A stretch of 37,000 nt of DNA from positions 1 through 37,000 of the forward strand of contig DATFRR010000175.1 of NCBI GenBank assembly GCA_035263025.1, read 5' to 3'. Source of the stretch: DASQPR01 sp035263025 (GTDB lineage: Bacteria; Actinomycetota; Actinomycetes; Mycobacteriales; Micromonosporaceae). The translations under genes and the position numbers were made by a program. Below, piece by piece: positions 7,321-15,591 of this stretch. Positions within the stretch are counted from its first letter, which is position 1, and each line of letters starts with the position of its first letter. Below the pieces are notes generated by a model. The model was not told the origin of the DNA and made no database searches. It saw only the letters and a program-made list of their open reading frames with translations.

Positions 7321-8126
7321 GTCCGCCACCCAACGAGCCGCACGGCCGCGTTGCGCTGCACGTCCGCGAGGACGGCCGGGAGAACGGCTTCCAAGACACG
7401 CCCGAAGTCGATGACGGGATCGACGCTGGGTCGCCCGGCGAACACCCGCGCCGGCGGGTGGCGCCGCTGGCACCCGAGGACCGGCGCGCCGCGCTCGTCG
7501 AGGCGACCGTGCCGCTGCTCATCGAATACGGCTCCGCTATCAGCACGCGACAGATCGCGCAGGCCGCCGGCGTCGCGGAGGGCACCATCTTCCGCGTCTT
7601 CCCGGACAAGAACTCGCTGATCCTGGCCGCGATCCGCAGCGCACTCGACCCGGCAAAGGGTGAGGCCGCGCTGTGCGCGATTCCGTCCACATTAGACGTT
7701 CGCGAGCGCGCTACGCAGGCGGCGACAATCATGCTCACGGGCCTCAACCGTTTTGGTCGGCTCCACATGATCGCTCGCGAGCTCGTCATAGATCACGGGC
7801 CAGGCAGCGACTTCGGCGCCGAGATGCACAAAAACAACCTGCGCATCCAGGACGCGCTGGCTACCGTGTTCGAGCCGGACGCCGCGCGCCTTCGCCTCAG
7901 CCCCATCAATGCCGCCCGCCTGCTGATGCTGAATCTGGTGGGCCTGTCCGGGTTCGCGTTTGGCGACGTACAGCGCATCGACCCAGCCGAGATCGTCGCG
8001 GTGCTGCTCGACGGGCTGCTGGGTACGCCAGACATCGCCGCGACGCCCGACCCGGCGGGGATCCGCCCCCAATCGACACCGGACAACACCACACGCACCA
8101 CCGCCGGACAACCGAAAGAATCGTGA
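7317..8126 (+). CDS. TetR-family transcriptional regulator
   Basis: The product is 269 residues from GTG 7317. The TetR DNA-binding domain lies at about residues 52-105, with RRAALVEATVPLLIEYG followed by the helix-turn-helix STRQIAQAAGVAEGTIFRVFPDKNSLI. The C-terminal ligand-binding domain is hydrophobic and helical and ends in a disordered Thr/Pro-rich tail. About 50 residues before the DNA-binding domain are extra and low in structure. A later GTG at 7458 would remove most of them but lacks a ribosome-binding site. The stop overlaps the ATG of the ABC exporter gene by one base (TGATG), so the regulator and exporter form one operon. It most likely represses its own promoter and is released by an exporter substrate. 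Confidence 0.92.
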   Translation: MSPPPNEPHGRVALHVREDGRENGFQDTPEVDDGIDAGSPGEHPRRRVAPLAPEDRRAALVEATVPLLIEYGSAISTRQIAQAAGVAEGTIFRVFPDKNSLILAAIRSALDPAKGEAALCAIPSTLDVRERATQAATIMLTGLNRFGRLHMIARELVIDHGPGSDFGAEMHKNNLRIQDALATVFEPDAARLRLSPINAARLLMLNLVGLSGFAFGDVQRIDPAEIVAVLLDGLLGTPDIAATPDPAGIRPQSTPDNTTRTTAGQPKES

Positions 8127-9865
8127 TGCTGCTCAAGGTCTTGCGCACATTCCTGGCGCCCTACCGGGTGCCGATCGCCATCGTCGTCGTGCTGCAGTTG
8201 GCGTCGACGATCGCACTGCTCTATCTACCGACGTTGAACGCCGACATCATCGACAACGGCATCGCGACCGGCCACACCGGCTACATCGTGCGGATCGGCG
8301 GCGTGATGCTCGGTGTGACGCTGGCCCAGATCGTCGCGTCCTTCGGGGCGGTTTATTTCGGCGCTCGGACGTCCATGGCGGCCGGCCGCGACATCCGCGC
8401 CGCCATCTTCCGCCGCGTGCAGTCGTTCTCGACCCGCGAGGTGGGACGGTTCGGCGCGCCGTCGCTCATCACGCGTACCACTAACGACGTCCAACAGGTG
8501 CAGATGCTCGCTTTGCTGACGTTCACGTTGATGGTTTCCGCGCCCATCATGTGCGTCGGCGGCGTGATCCTCGCGCTGCGCCAGGACGTACCGCTCTCGT
8601 CGCTGCTGCTCGTGATCGTGCCGGTGCTGGTGCTGGCGGTGTTCCTCATCATCCGCAAGATGCGGCCGCTGTTCCGGTCGATGCAGACCAGGATCGACAA
8701 GATCAACCGCGTCATGCGTGAGCAGATCACCGGCATCCGTGTGATCCGCGCATTCGTGCGCGATGTGCCCGAACGCGAGCGGTTTGGCGCCGCCAACGAC
8801 GAGTTGATGGCCGTCGGCATCGGCGCCGGCCGGCTGTTCTCGCTGATGTTCCCGACCGTCATGATCGTGATCAATGTGTCGAGCGTCGCGGTGCTGTGGT
8901 TCGGCGGACATCGGATCGCCTCGGGCGGCATGGAGATCGGTGCGCTGACCGCGTTTCTGTCCTACCTGATGCAGATCCTCATGTCGGTCATGATGGCGAC
9001 CTTCATGTTCGTCATGGTGCCGCGTGCCGAGGTCTGCGCCGAACGCATCCAGGAGGTGCTCGACACCGAGACCAGTGTGGTGCCACCGGAGAACGGGGTC
9101 ACCACGCTGGCCGGACACGGGATGCTGGACATTCGCGGCGCCACGTTCCAGTACCCGGGCGCGCAGGACGCGGTGCTGCACGGCGTCGACCTGATCGCGC
9201 GGCCCGGCGAGACGACCGCGGTCATCGGGTCCACCGGCGCCGGCAAGACCACGTTGCTGAACCTGATACCGCGGCTGTTCGACGCGACCGGCGGTGCCGT
9301 GCTCGTCGACGGCGTGGACGTCCGCGACATCGATCAGGCGTTGCTTGCGCGGACCGTTGGTCTCGTCCCGCAGCGGCCCTACCTGTTTTCTGGCACGGTC
9401 GCGTCGAACCTCCGTTACGGCGATCCGGACGCCACCGATGGCGACCTCTGGCAGGCGCTGGAAGTCGCGCAGGCCCGGGACTTCGTCGAGGCGATGGAGG
9501 GCGGGCTCGAGGCGCCGATCGCGCAGGGCGGCACGAACGTGTCCGGCGGCCAGCGTCAGCGCCTGGCGATCGCGCGGATGCTCGTGGCGAAGCCAGAGAT
9601 CTATCTGTTCGACGACTCGTTCTCGGCGCTCGACTACGCGACGGACGCCGCACTGCGATCTGCGCTCTCGCACGAGACAGCGGACGCGACGGTGGTCATC
9701 GTCGCGCAGCGCGTGTCGACGATCCGCGACGCGGACCGCATCGTCGTACTCAACGAAGGTCGGGTGGTCGGCACGGGTACGCACGCCGACCTCATGGCGG
9801 CCAACGAAACGTACCGCGAGATCGTCCTGTCGCAGCTCACCGAGAAGGAGGCGGCGGCAGCATGA
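8126..9865 (+). CDS. ABC exporter subunit with degenerate ATP site (transmembrane + ATPase)
   Basis: The product is 579 residues from ATG 8126. The N-terminal six-helix exporter domain begins LAPYRVPIAIVVVLQLAS and covers about residues 10-310. The nucleotide-binding domain has Walker A GSTGAGKTT (368-376), the signature VSGGQRQR (about 472-479), and a Walker B/D-loop reading IYLFDDSFSALD. Here the catalytic glutamate after Walker B is replaced by aspartate, as in the non-hydrolysing half of heterodimeric exporters of the TM287/288 and BmrC/BmrD type. The second subunit (next gene, overlapping by ATGA) has the canonical glutamate, so the two very likely form one asymmetric membrane exporter. 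The upstream TetR regulator suggests efflux of a drug-like or lipidic compound. The substrate is unknown. Confidence 0.95.
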   Translation: MLLKVLRTFLAPYRVPIAIVVVLQLASTIALLYLPTLNADIIDNGIATGHTGYIVRIGGVMLGVTLAQIVASFGAVYFGARTSMAAGRDIRAAIFRRVQSFSTREVGRFGAPSLITRTTNDVQQVQMLALLTFTLMVSAPIMCVGGVILALRQDVPLSSLLLVIVPVLVLAVFLIIRKMRPLFRSMQTRIDKINRVMREQITGIRVIRAFVRDVPERERFGAANDELMAVGIGAGRLFSLMFPTVMIVINVSSVAVLWFGGHRIASGGMEIGALTAFLSYLMQILMSVMMATFMFVMVPRAEVCAERIQEVLDTETSVVPPENGVTTLAGHGMLDIRGATFQYPGAQDAVLHGVDLIARPGETTAVIGSTGAGKTTLLNLIPRLFDATGGAVLVDGVDVRDIDQALLARTVGLVPQRPYLFSGTVASNLRYGDPDATDGDLWQALEVAQARDFVEAMEGGLEAPIAQGGTNVSGGQRQRLAIARMLVAKPEIYLFDDSFSALDYATDAALRSALSHETADATVVIVAQRVSTIRDADRIVVLNEGRVVGTGTHADLMAANETYREIVLSQLTEKEAAAA

Positions 9866-12099
9866 GCGAGCGTGACGAACACTTCAGCGACGGCACCACA
9901 CCCGACGGCACCACGCCGACTGGCGCCACACCCGACGGCGCCACGCCCAACGGCGCCACGCCGACCGGCGCGACGAATCGGGGTCCGCGTGCGGCAGCGC
10001 ACCGACCCAGCTCGTACCGGCCGTCATCCGGTCCGACGAGCGGCGCCGCGCCCACCCATGCCGGCATTCCCGGCTCGCGCGGCCCTGGCGGGCCGGCGGG
10101 CGGCAGCCCGTCCGGTGCGCCGGCGGTGCTCAGCTCGCAGACGAACGCGGCGTCCCGACCCACCGGCGCGCGCTTCGGCCCAGGCGCGATGTTCGGCGGC
10201 CCGGCCGCGAAATCTTTGGACTTCAAGGGATCCAGCAAGCGGTTGCTGCGCATGTTGGCTCCGCAGAAGCCGATCGTCGCGACGCTGCTGGCGCTCGGCG
10301 TGGTCGGCGTGACGCTGTCGGTGCTCGGCCCGAAGATCCTCGGCCACGCCACCGACCTGATCTTCTCCGGCGTGTTCGGCCAGATCCTCGGCCGCGACTT
10401 CCCGGCCGGTACGACCAAGGACCAGGCCGTCGCGATCCTGCGCGAGCGCAACCAGGGCAAGCTCGCCGACATGCTGAGCGCGATGAACGTGACGCCGGGC
10501 AACGGCATCGACTTCACCGCGGTCGGCAAGGTGCTGCTGCTCGTGCTCGTGCTCTACCTGCTGTCGTCGATCTTCCAGTATCTGCAGGGCCGGCTCACCA
10601 CGGTCGTCGTCCAGCGCACCGTTCACACGCTGCGCCAACAGGTCGAGGTGAAGCTGTCTCGGTTGCCGCTGCGATACTTCGACCGGCAGCCGCGCGGCGA
10701 GATCCTGAGCCGTGTCACCAACGACATCGACAACATCGCGCAGACCCTCCAGCAGACCATGAGCCAGATCGTCACGTCGTTGCTGACGATCGTGGGCGTG
10801 CTGGCCATGATGTTCTGGATCAGCTGGCTGCTGGCGCTCATCGCGCTCGTCACGATCCCGGTGTCGGTGTTCGCGGCGGCCCGGATCGGCAAGCGCGCCC
10901 AGCCGCAATTCATCAAGCAGTGGTCGACCACCGGCAAGCTGAACGGCCACATCGAAGAGATGTTCACCGGCCACTCGCTCGTCAAGGTCTTCGGCCGCCA
11001 GGAGCAGGCGATGGACGTCTTCGCCGAGCACAACGACAAGCTGTTCAACGCGGCGTACCGGGCGCAGTTCGTCTCCGGGCTCATCCAGCCGACCATGATG
11101 TTCATCGGCAACCTGAACTACGTGTTGGTCGCGGTCATCGGTGGGCTGCGGGTCGCGTCCGGCGACCTGTCGATCGGCAACGTACAGGCGTTCATTCAGT
11201 ATTCGCGTCAGTTCAGCCAGCCGGTGACGCAGGTCGCGTCGATGGCAAACCTGCTGCAGTCCGGCGTGGCGTCGGCCGAGCGCGTGTTCGAATTGCTGGA
11301 CGCCGAGGAACAGTCCGACGAACCGGTGCCCGGCGCTCGCCCTGCCGAGGTGCACGGGCGCGTCGCCTTCGAGCACGTCTCCTTCCGGTACGAGGACGAT
11401 GTGCCGTTGATCGACGACCTCTCGCTCACCGTCGAGCCGGGACAGACCGTTGCGATCGTCGGCCCGACCGGCGCCGGCAAGACCACGCTGGTGAACCTGC
11501 TGATGCGCTTCTACGACGTGAACGGCGGTCGCATCACGCTCGACGGCATCGACACCGCCGAGATGACGCGTGACGAGCTGCGCGACGAGATGGGCATGGT
11601 GCTGCAGGACACGTGGCTGTTCGGCGGCACGATCTCGGAGAACATCGCCTACGGCGCGGATCATCCGACGCGCGAGAAGATCGTCGAGGCCGCGATCGCC
11701 ACGCACGTCGACCATTTCGTGCGTACGTTGCCGGACGGCTACGACACGGTGATCGACGAGGAAGGCTCGAACCTGTCGGCCGGCGAAAAGCAGCTCATCA
11801 CGATCGCTCGCGCGTTCCTATCCGAACCGGTGATCCTGATCCTGGACGAGGCGACGAGTTCGGTCGACACCCGGACCGAGGTGTTGATCCAACGGGCGAT
11901 GTCTTCGCTGCGCGAGGGTCGAACGAGCTTCGTCATCGCGCACCGACTGTCCACCATCCGCGACGCCGACCTCATCCTTGTGATGGAGCACGGTCAGATC
12001 GTGGAGCAGGGTACGCACGACTCGTTGCTCGCCGCCGGCGGTGCCTACGCCCGGCTTTACACCGCGCAGTTCGCCTCGGCTGTGGCCGAAATCGACTGA
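9862..12099 (+). CDS. ABC exporter subunit with canonical ATP site and long disordered N-terminus
   Basis: The product is 745 residues, starting at ATG 9862 in a 4-base ATGA overlap with its partner. Residues 1 to about 125 are low-complexity Gly/Pro/Thr/Ser-rich, including the pentapeptide repeats of the next entry. The exporter transmembrane domain (about 130-480) contains an inserted extracytoplasmic-looking loop after helix 1 (about 175-220). The ATPase domain has Walker A GPTGAGKTT (534-542), the signature LSAGEKQ (638-644) and LDEATSSVD (661-669) with catalytic Glu663, plus the H-loop IAHRLST. This is the hydrolysing half of a heterodimeric exporter. The 120-residue cytoplasmic extension is unusual for the family. 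A strong hairpin 9 bases after the stop probably ends the operon. Confidence 0.95.
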   Translation: MSERDEHFSDGTTPDGTTPTGATPDGATPNGATPTGATNRGPRAAAHRPSSYRPSSGPTSGAAPTHAGIPGSRGPGGPAGGSPSGAPAVLSSQTNAASRPTGARFGPGAMFGGPAAKSLDFKGSSKRLLRMLAPQKPIVATLLALGVVGVTLSVLGPKILGHATDLIFSGVFGQILGRDFPAGTTKDQAVAILRERNQGKLADMLSAMNVTPGNGIDFTAVGKVLLLVLVLYLLSSIFQYLQGRLTTVVVQRTVHTLRQQVEVKLSRLPLRYFDRQPRGEILSRVTNDIDNIAQTLQQTMSQIVTSLLTIVGVLAMMFWISWLLALIALVTIPVSVFAAARIGKRAQPQFIKQWSTTGKLNGHIEEMFTGHSLVKVFGRQEQAMDVFAEHNDKLFNAAYRAQFVSGLIQPTMMFIGNLNYVLVAVIGGLRVASGDLSIGNVQAFIQYSRQFSQPVTQVASMANLLQSGVASAERVFELLDAEEQSDEPVPGARPAEVHGRVAFEHVSFRYEDDVPLIDDLSLTVEPGQTVAIVGPTGAGKTTLVNLLMRFYDVNGGRITLDGIDTAEMTRDELRDEMGMVLQDTWLFGGTISENIAYGADHPTREKIVEAAIATHVDHFVRTLPDGYDTVIDEEGSNLSAGEKQLITIARAFLSEPVILILDEATSSVDTRTEVLIQRAMSSLREGRTSFVIAHRLSTIRDADLILVMEHGQIVEQGTHDSLLAAGGAYARLYTAQFASAVAEID
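9889..9975 (+). repeat. 15-bp in-frame tandem repeat (pentapeptide D/T/N-G-A/T-T-P)
   Basis: Five full 15-base units and one partial unit of the form (gac/act/aac/acc)ggc(a/g)ccac(a/g)cc(c/g) encode DGTTP-DGTTP-TGATP-DGATP-NGATP-TGAT near the N-terminus of the second exporter subunit. Units differ at single bases, so the array has begun to diverge. It lengthens a disordered cytoplasmic tail, and copy number probably varies between strains. Confidence 0.93.
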
Positions 12100-12107
12100 C
12101 CGTGACG

Positions 12108-12149
12108 GCGTCCACCGTGGCCGGCGAACGTGCCGACCTCGGTGGACGC
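12108..12149 (+). terminator. Long hairpin after the ABC exporter operon
   Basis: Perfect 10-base arms gcgtccaccg (12108-12117) and cggtggacgc (12140-12149) enclose an inner stem ggccggc/gccgacc with one mismatch and a six-base loop. No T-tract follows, which is common for actinobacterial terminators. It starts 9 bases after the stop codon of the exporter. Confidence 0.7.
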
Positions 12150-12520
12150 TGTGTGTCGCAGATCTTGTCCATCGACCGCGCCCGGCTTATCACGAGTGGA
12201 CGGTAAGCGTCCGGGATATGACGACGAAGTGAACGTCGCCCGGCTTGTCGCTACGAGCAGATGACGGTGGTGTGCTTGACCGTCGCACGTGGACCGTCCA
12301 AGCTTTAGCAAGTCCTTGGACCGCCAGACGTGGACGGCCCAGGCGCCGATGGATAGACGTATCCTCGGCAACGTGGCAATGGCGAGGTAGGAAGTCGTTG
12401 GGTTTCGGCTCGACGATGACCGGCCGCGACTAGCCTCACGATCGGCCCGGTGGCCCCTTTCGGGGGGTAGCCGGGTCGATTCGTGTGTGCGGGTAGGTTC
12501 GTGCCAGGTGCCGCCAGAGG
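12150..12520. other. Gene-free spacer with diverged 25-bp direct repeats
   Basis: I see no supportable gene here. Two related words of about 25 bases, starting cttgaccgtcgcacgtggac (12275-12299) and cttggaccgccagacgtgga (12315-12340), are about 40 bases apart and match at roughly three quarters of positions. Between them gtccaag (12296-12302) and cttggac (12315-12321) form perfect 7-base inverted arms. The spacer separates convergent genes and may hold a decayed intergenic repeat element. Confidence 0.5.
12446..12475 (-). terminator. GAAA-loop hairpin at the convergent end of the kinase-like gene
   Basis: On the minus strand cccgg...cccc-gaaa-gggg...ccggg folds into a two-part stem with a small internal loop and a GAAA tetraloop. 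It is about 45 bases after the stop of the minus-strand gene at 12521. It faces the exporter operon, so it may act in both directions. No T-run is present. Confidence 0.55.
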
Positions 12521-13105
12521 TCAGCGCGGCAGCGCCGCGACGAGGGCGTCGACCTGAGTCTCGATGGCCGTGACCGGCCCACGATTGTCGATCGCGACAT
12601 GCGCCACGGCCGGCGGCTCGCCGGGTCGCATGCGGTCCACGTACGACCGGTAGTCGGCGAGCTTGGCGGCGTCGTTCGCAGATGCGCGCTCGACCAGCCG
12701 CGCATATAGCGAGTCCGCGTCGCAGTCGAGCCAGACAAGCCGGACCGGCTCGCCGCCGACCGCCTCGACCAGCCGCTCCCACTGTGCCGGATCGTGAATC
12801 TCGTTGGTGTACGGCGCGACAAGCACCACCGGGCACCCGGAAGCCCGAATGTCACGTGCGGTCGCGGCAAGGCCGGCATATTCGTACGCCTTGACGTGCA
12901 CGTCGTACCACGGTCCCTCGCGCCGACCGGGTGCCTCGCCGGCCGTGGCGATGACGGCGGCCGCAAATCCGCCGTACACGGTGTCCTTGTCCAACATCGC
13001 GGCTGGCGGCGACAGACGCGCGGCCAACAACCGCGCCACCGTTGTTTTGCCGGCGCCGGGCGGACCCGCGACGACCCACACCGTGGCCTGCAACGCGCTA
13101 CGCAT
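12521..13105 (-). CDS. P-loop ATPase/kinase-like protein (AAA or zeta-toxin-like fold)
   Basis: The product is 194 residues from ATG 13105. The sequence begins ALQATVWVVAGPPGAGKTT with Walker A GPPGAGKT at residues 14-21. It then has LDKDTVYGGF, a likely acceptor-substrate loop, and PVVLVAPYTNEI followed by RLVWLDCDADSLYARLVERAS, which resembles the second acidic strand and LID region of small-molecule kinases. The size and order fit the many uncharacterised actinobacterial AAA/zeta-like kinases that phosphorylate metabolites or nucleosides. No antitoxin-like partner is adjacent, so a toxin role is not supported. It is divergent from the MFS exporter gene with 95 bases between. The substrate is unknown. 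Confidence 0.82.
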   Translation of the reverse strand: MRSALQATVWVVAGPPGAGKTTVARLLAARLSPPAAMLDKDTVYGGFAAAVIATAGEAPGRREGPWYDVHVKAYEYAGLAATARDIRASGCPVVLVAPYTNEIHDPAQWERLVEAVGGEPVRLVWLDCDADSLYARLVERASANDAAKLADYRSYVDRMRPGEPPAVAHVAIDNRGPVTAIETQVDALVAALPR

Positions 13106-13200
13106 CCGGCCGAGCCTAGGCGCGCCGCGTGCTATCACGTGACGCGGGTCATGCCCCGCCGGCTCGGCGCGGGATGGCGACGGCGCACCGGCGAGACAAG

Positions 13201-14646
13201 ATGGTTGCCATGCCAGAACTGTCGCGCCGGCGGCGCGTGCTCGTCCTCGCGATCTGCTGCATGAGCCTGCTGATCGTCGGTCTCGACAGCACGATCGTGA
13301 ACGTCGCGCTGCCCGCGATCCAGCGCAGCCTGCACGCCTCGGTCGCCGGCCTGCAGTGGACAATCAGCGCGTACACGCTGGTGATCGCGAGCCTGCTTAT
13401 GTTGTCCGGCTCCACCGGCGACCGGGTCGGCCGCCGGCGCATCTTCCAGACCGGCCTGGTGCTGTTCACGTTCGGTTCGTTGCTGTGTAGCCTCGCGCCG
13501 AGTCTCGGCTGGCTCGTCGCGTTCCGGATGGTGCAGGCGATCGGCGGCAGCATGCTCAACCCGGTGGCGATGTCCATCATCACGAACGTCTTCACCGAGC
13601 CACGCGAGCGCGCGCAGGCGATCGGCGTGTGGGGTGGCGTCATCGGCATCAGCCTCGCGCTCGGTCCGGTCGTCGGCGGTGCGCTCATCGACTCCATCGG
13701 GTGGCGGTCGATCTTCTGGATCAACATTCCAGTCGGCATCGTGGCATTCGCACTCACCGCATGGTTCGTGCCGGAGTCCCGCGCCGACCGGCCACGACGA
13801 CCCGACTGGGTGGGTCAGGCGCTGGTCCTCGGATTTCTCGCGACCCTCACCTACGGCATCATCGAAGGTCCCGGCCGCGGTTGGGCGGCGCTGCCGATCC
13901 TCGCGTGCTTCGCCGCCGCCGCGCTGCTTGGCGGCGGCCTTGTCACCTACGAGAGCCGTCGTCGGGAGCCGCTGATCGACCTGCGGTTCTTCGCGAGCGT
14001 CCCGTTCTCGTCGGCGACCGTGATCGCGGTATGCGGGTTCGCCGCGCTGTCCGGATTCCTGTTCCTCAACACGCTCTACTTGCAGGACGTGCGCGGCTAC
14101 TCGCCGTTGCGGACCGGGGTCGTGACGCTGCCGATCGCGCTGATGGCGCTCGTCTTCGCGCCGATCTGCGGCCGGTTCGTCGGCGCGTACGGCACCCGGT
14201 GGCCGCTGGTGATCGCCGGGCTCGGCATCGCCGCCTCGGGCGTGATGCTGACCAGTCTCGACGGTGCGACGTCGATCGGGTATCTGCTGCTCACGTACGT
14301 CGTGTTCGGCCTGGGCTTCGCGTGGCTCAACGCGCCGATCACGAACACCGCGGTGTCGGGCATGCCGCGCGCGCAGGCCGGGGTGGCGGCCGGCATCGCG
14401 TCGACGAGCCGGCAGGTCGGATCGTCCCTCGGCGTCGCGGTCATCGGCTCCGCCGTAGTGTCCGGTCTGCACGGCGAGTTCGCGTCGGCGTTCGCATCCG
14501 CGAGCCACGTCGGCTGGTGGATCATCGCCGGCGCCGGTGCCACCGTGCTCGCGTTGGGCGTCGTCTCGTCGGGAGCGTGGGCGACCGCCACCGCGGCCCA
14601 GGTGATCGCGCGCACCGCGGAGCCGGTCCCGGCCACCGGCACGTGA
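13201..14646 (+). CDS. MFS drug-resistance transporter, DHA2 (EmrB/QacA) type
   Basis: The product is 481 residues from ATG 13201; another ATG at 13210 is equally usable and neither has a strong ribosome-binding site. The first helix carries LDSTIVNVALPAIQ, and helix 2-3 carries the MFS loop GDRVGRRR. The antiporter motif GVIGISLALGPVVGGAL (motif C) lies in helix 5. About 14 transmembrane segments can be counted, and the central pair around residues 200-250 is typical of DHA2 proteins. It would be a proton-driven exporter of lipophilic drugs or metabolites in the cytoplasmic membrane. It is followed after 126 bases by an OmpR-type response regulator on the same strand. A regulatory link is possible but not shown. 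Confidence 0.93.
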   Translation: MVAMPELSRRRRVLVLAICCMSLLIVGLDSTIVNVALPAIQRSLHASVAGLQWTISAYTLVIASLLMLSGSTGDRVGRRRIFQTGLVLFTFGSLLCSLAPSLGWLVAFRMVQAIGGSMLNPVAMSIITNVFTEPRERAQAIGVWGGVIGISLALGPVVGGALIDSIGWRSIFWINIPVGIVAFALTAWFVPESRADRPRRPDWVGQALVLGFLATLTYGIIEGPGRGWAALPILACFAAAALLGGGLVTYESRRREPLIDLRFFASVPFSSATVIAVCGFAALSGFLFLNTLYLQDVRGYSPLRTGVVTLPIALMALVFAPICGRFVGAYGTRWPLVIAGLGIAASGVMLTSLDGATSIGYLLLTYVVFGLGFAWLNAPITNTAVSGMPRAQAGVAAGIASTSRQVGSSLGVAVIGSAVVSGLHGEFASAFASASHVGWWIIAGAGATVLALGVVSSGAWATATAAQVIARTAEPVPATGT

Positions 14647-14732
14647 GGCGGGACAGCCTGGTCGCGTCCGAACCGGCGCCGCCGACCTGAACCTGGGAGC
14701 CCCACGCCGCGCCACAGTCCTTGCACAGCAGA

Positions 14733-14750
14733 GTCTCAGAATCGTCTCAG
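14733..14750 (+). promoter_or_regulatory. Direct repeat GTCTCAG spaced by one helical turn
   Basis: gtctcag at 14733-14739 is repeated exactly at 14744-14750, so the repeats start 11 bases apart. This same-face tandem spacing is typical of OmpR/PhoB-family binding sites. It lies 23 bases upstream of the response regulator start codon, so autoregulation is the likely meaning. Confidence 0.6.
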
Positions 14751-14772
14751 TGCGCTCGGCAAGGATGGGCAC

Positions 14773-15540
14773 ATGTCGATCGTGAACACCGGCTACCGTG
14801 CCGTCCCCGAGCAAGTCACGCTCTCTCGCTCCGCGCTGCGTCACGCCGACGGCTCGGCTGTCCGGGTCCTCGTGGTCGACGACGAGTCCACGCTGACCGA
14901 GTTGCTGTCCATGGCGCTGCGCTATGAGGGTTGGGAGGTGCGCGGCGCGAGCAACGGTCAGTCAGCCGTGGAGACCGCTCGGTCGTTCCAGCCGGACGTG
15001 GTCGTGCTCGACATGATGCTGCCCGATATGGACGGCCTAGCTGTGCTGCGGCAGATGCGCACCCAGGTCGCCGACGTACCCGTGCTGTTTCTGACCGGCA
15101 AGGACGCGCTGGAGGACCGCATCGCCGGTTTGACGGCCGGCGGCGACGACTACGTGACGAAGCCGTTCAGCCTGGAGGAACTGGTGGCGCGGCTGCGTGC
15201 GCTGCTGCGCCGGGTGGGCATGACAGCGGTCCGCGACGACGCGGTGATGACCGTCGGCGACCTCACCTTGGACGAGGACAGCCATGAGGTGCGGCGCGGT
15301 GGCGATCTGATCGAGCTGACCGCGACCGAATACGAACTGCTGCGCTACCTGATGCGCAACGCGAAGCGCGTCCTGTCGAAGGCGCAGATCCTCGACCGCG
15401 TCTGGCGCTACGACTTCGGCGGCCAAGCGAACGTCGTCGAGCTCTATATCTCATACCTGCGCAAGAAGATCGACGCCGGCCGGCGGCCGATGATCCACAC
15501 CATGCGCGGCGTGGGATATGTGCTGAAGCCGGCGCCATAA
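14773..15540 (+). CDS. OmpR/PhoB-family response regulator (orphan)
   Basis: The product is 255 residues from ATG 14773, with AAGGA eight bases upstream. The receiver domain spans about residues 30-145, with the acidic pair Asp36-Asp37, phosphoacceptor Asp80 (VVVLDMMLPDMDG), Thr108 (FLTGK) and Lys130 (YVTKPF). The winged helix (about 158-252) contains LTATEYELLRYLMRNAKRVLSKAQIL and ends YISYLRKKIDAGRRPMIHTMRGVGYVLK. All catalytic residues are present. A 25-residue extension precedes the receiver domain. No histidine kinase gene adjoins it: the next gene is convergent and unrelated. The kinase must therefore lie elsewhere, or this is an orphan regulator. The tandem GTCTCAG repeat upstream suggests that it controls its own gene. 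Confidence 0.96.
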   Translation: MSIVNTGYRAVPEQVTLSRSALRHADGSAVRVLVVDDESTLTELLSMALRYEGWEVRGASNGQSAVETARSFQPDVVVLDMMLPDMDGLAVLRQMRTQVADVPVLFLTGKDALEDRIAGLTAGGDDYVTKPFSLEELVARLRALLRRVGMTAVRDDAVMTVGDLTLDEDSHEVRRGGDLIELTATEYELLRYLMRNAKRVLSKAQILDRVWRYDFGGQANVVELYISYLRKKIDAGRRPMIHTMRGVGYVLKPAP

Positions 15541-15543
15541 GCG

Positions 15544-15591
15544 TCGGCCGCCTCCTTGGCATCGCCGCGGCGTGCGCGCTTCGGCGGCCGA
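15544..15591. terminator. Bidirectional hairpin between convergent genes
   Basis: Perfect 9-base arms tcggccgcc (15544-15552) and ggcggccga (15583-15591) fill the whole gap between the response regulator stop (15540) and the stop codon of the minus-strand gene (15592-15594). Position and symmetry support a shared terminator. The loop is long (30 bases) and there is no T-tract. Confidence 0.6.

Noticed and set aside
8225..9784. 519-residue open frame on the minus strand across the first ABC exporter gene
   Set aside because: It is antisense to an unmistakable ABC protein. Long shadow frames are expected at this GC content, and the translation is Arg/His/Asp-rich without any motif.
10024..11715. 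563-residue minus-strand frame opposite the second ABC exporter gene
   Set aside because: It is a shadow of a well-supported gene, with no recognisable domain and biased composition.
12521..13105. Toxin-antitoxin (zeta-type) reading of the P-loop protein
   Set aside because: There is no small antitoxin frame beside it, and Walker A plus a LID-like region fit many metabolic kinases equally well.
13135..14844. 569-residue minus-strand frame opposite the DHA2 MFS gene
   Set aside because: The MFS protein has clear membrane helices and family motifs. The antisense product is highly charged and unstructured.
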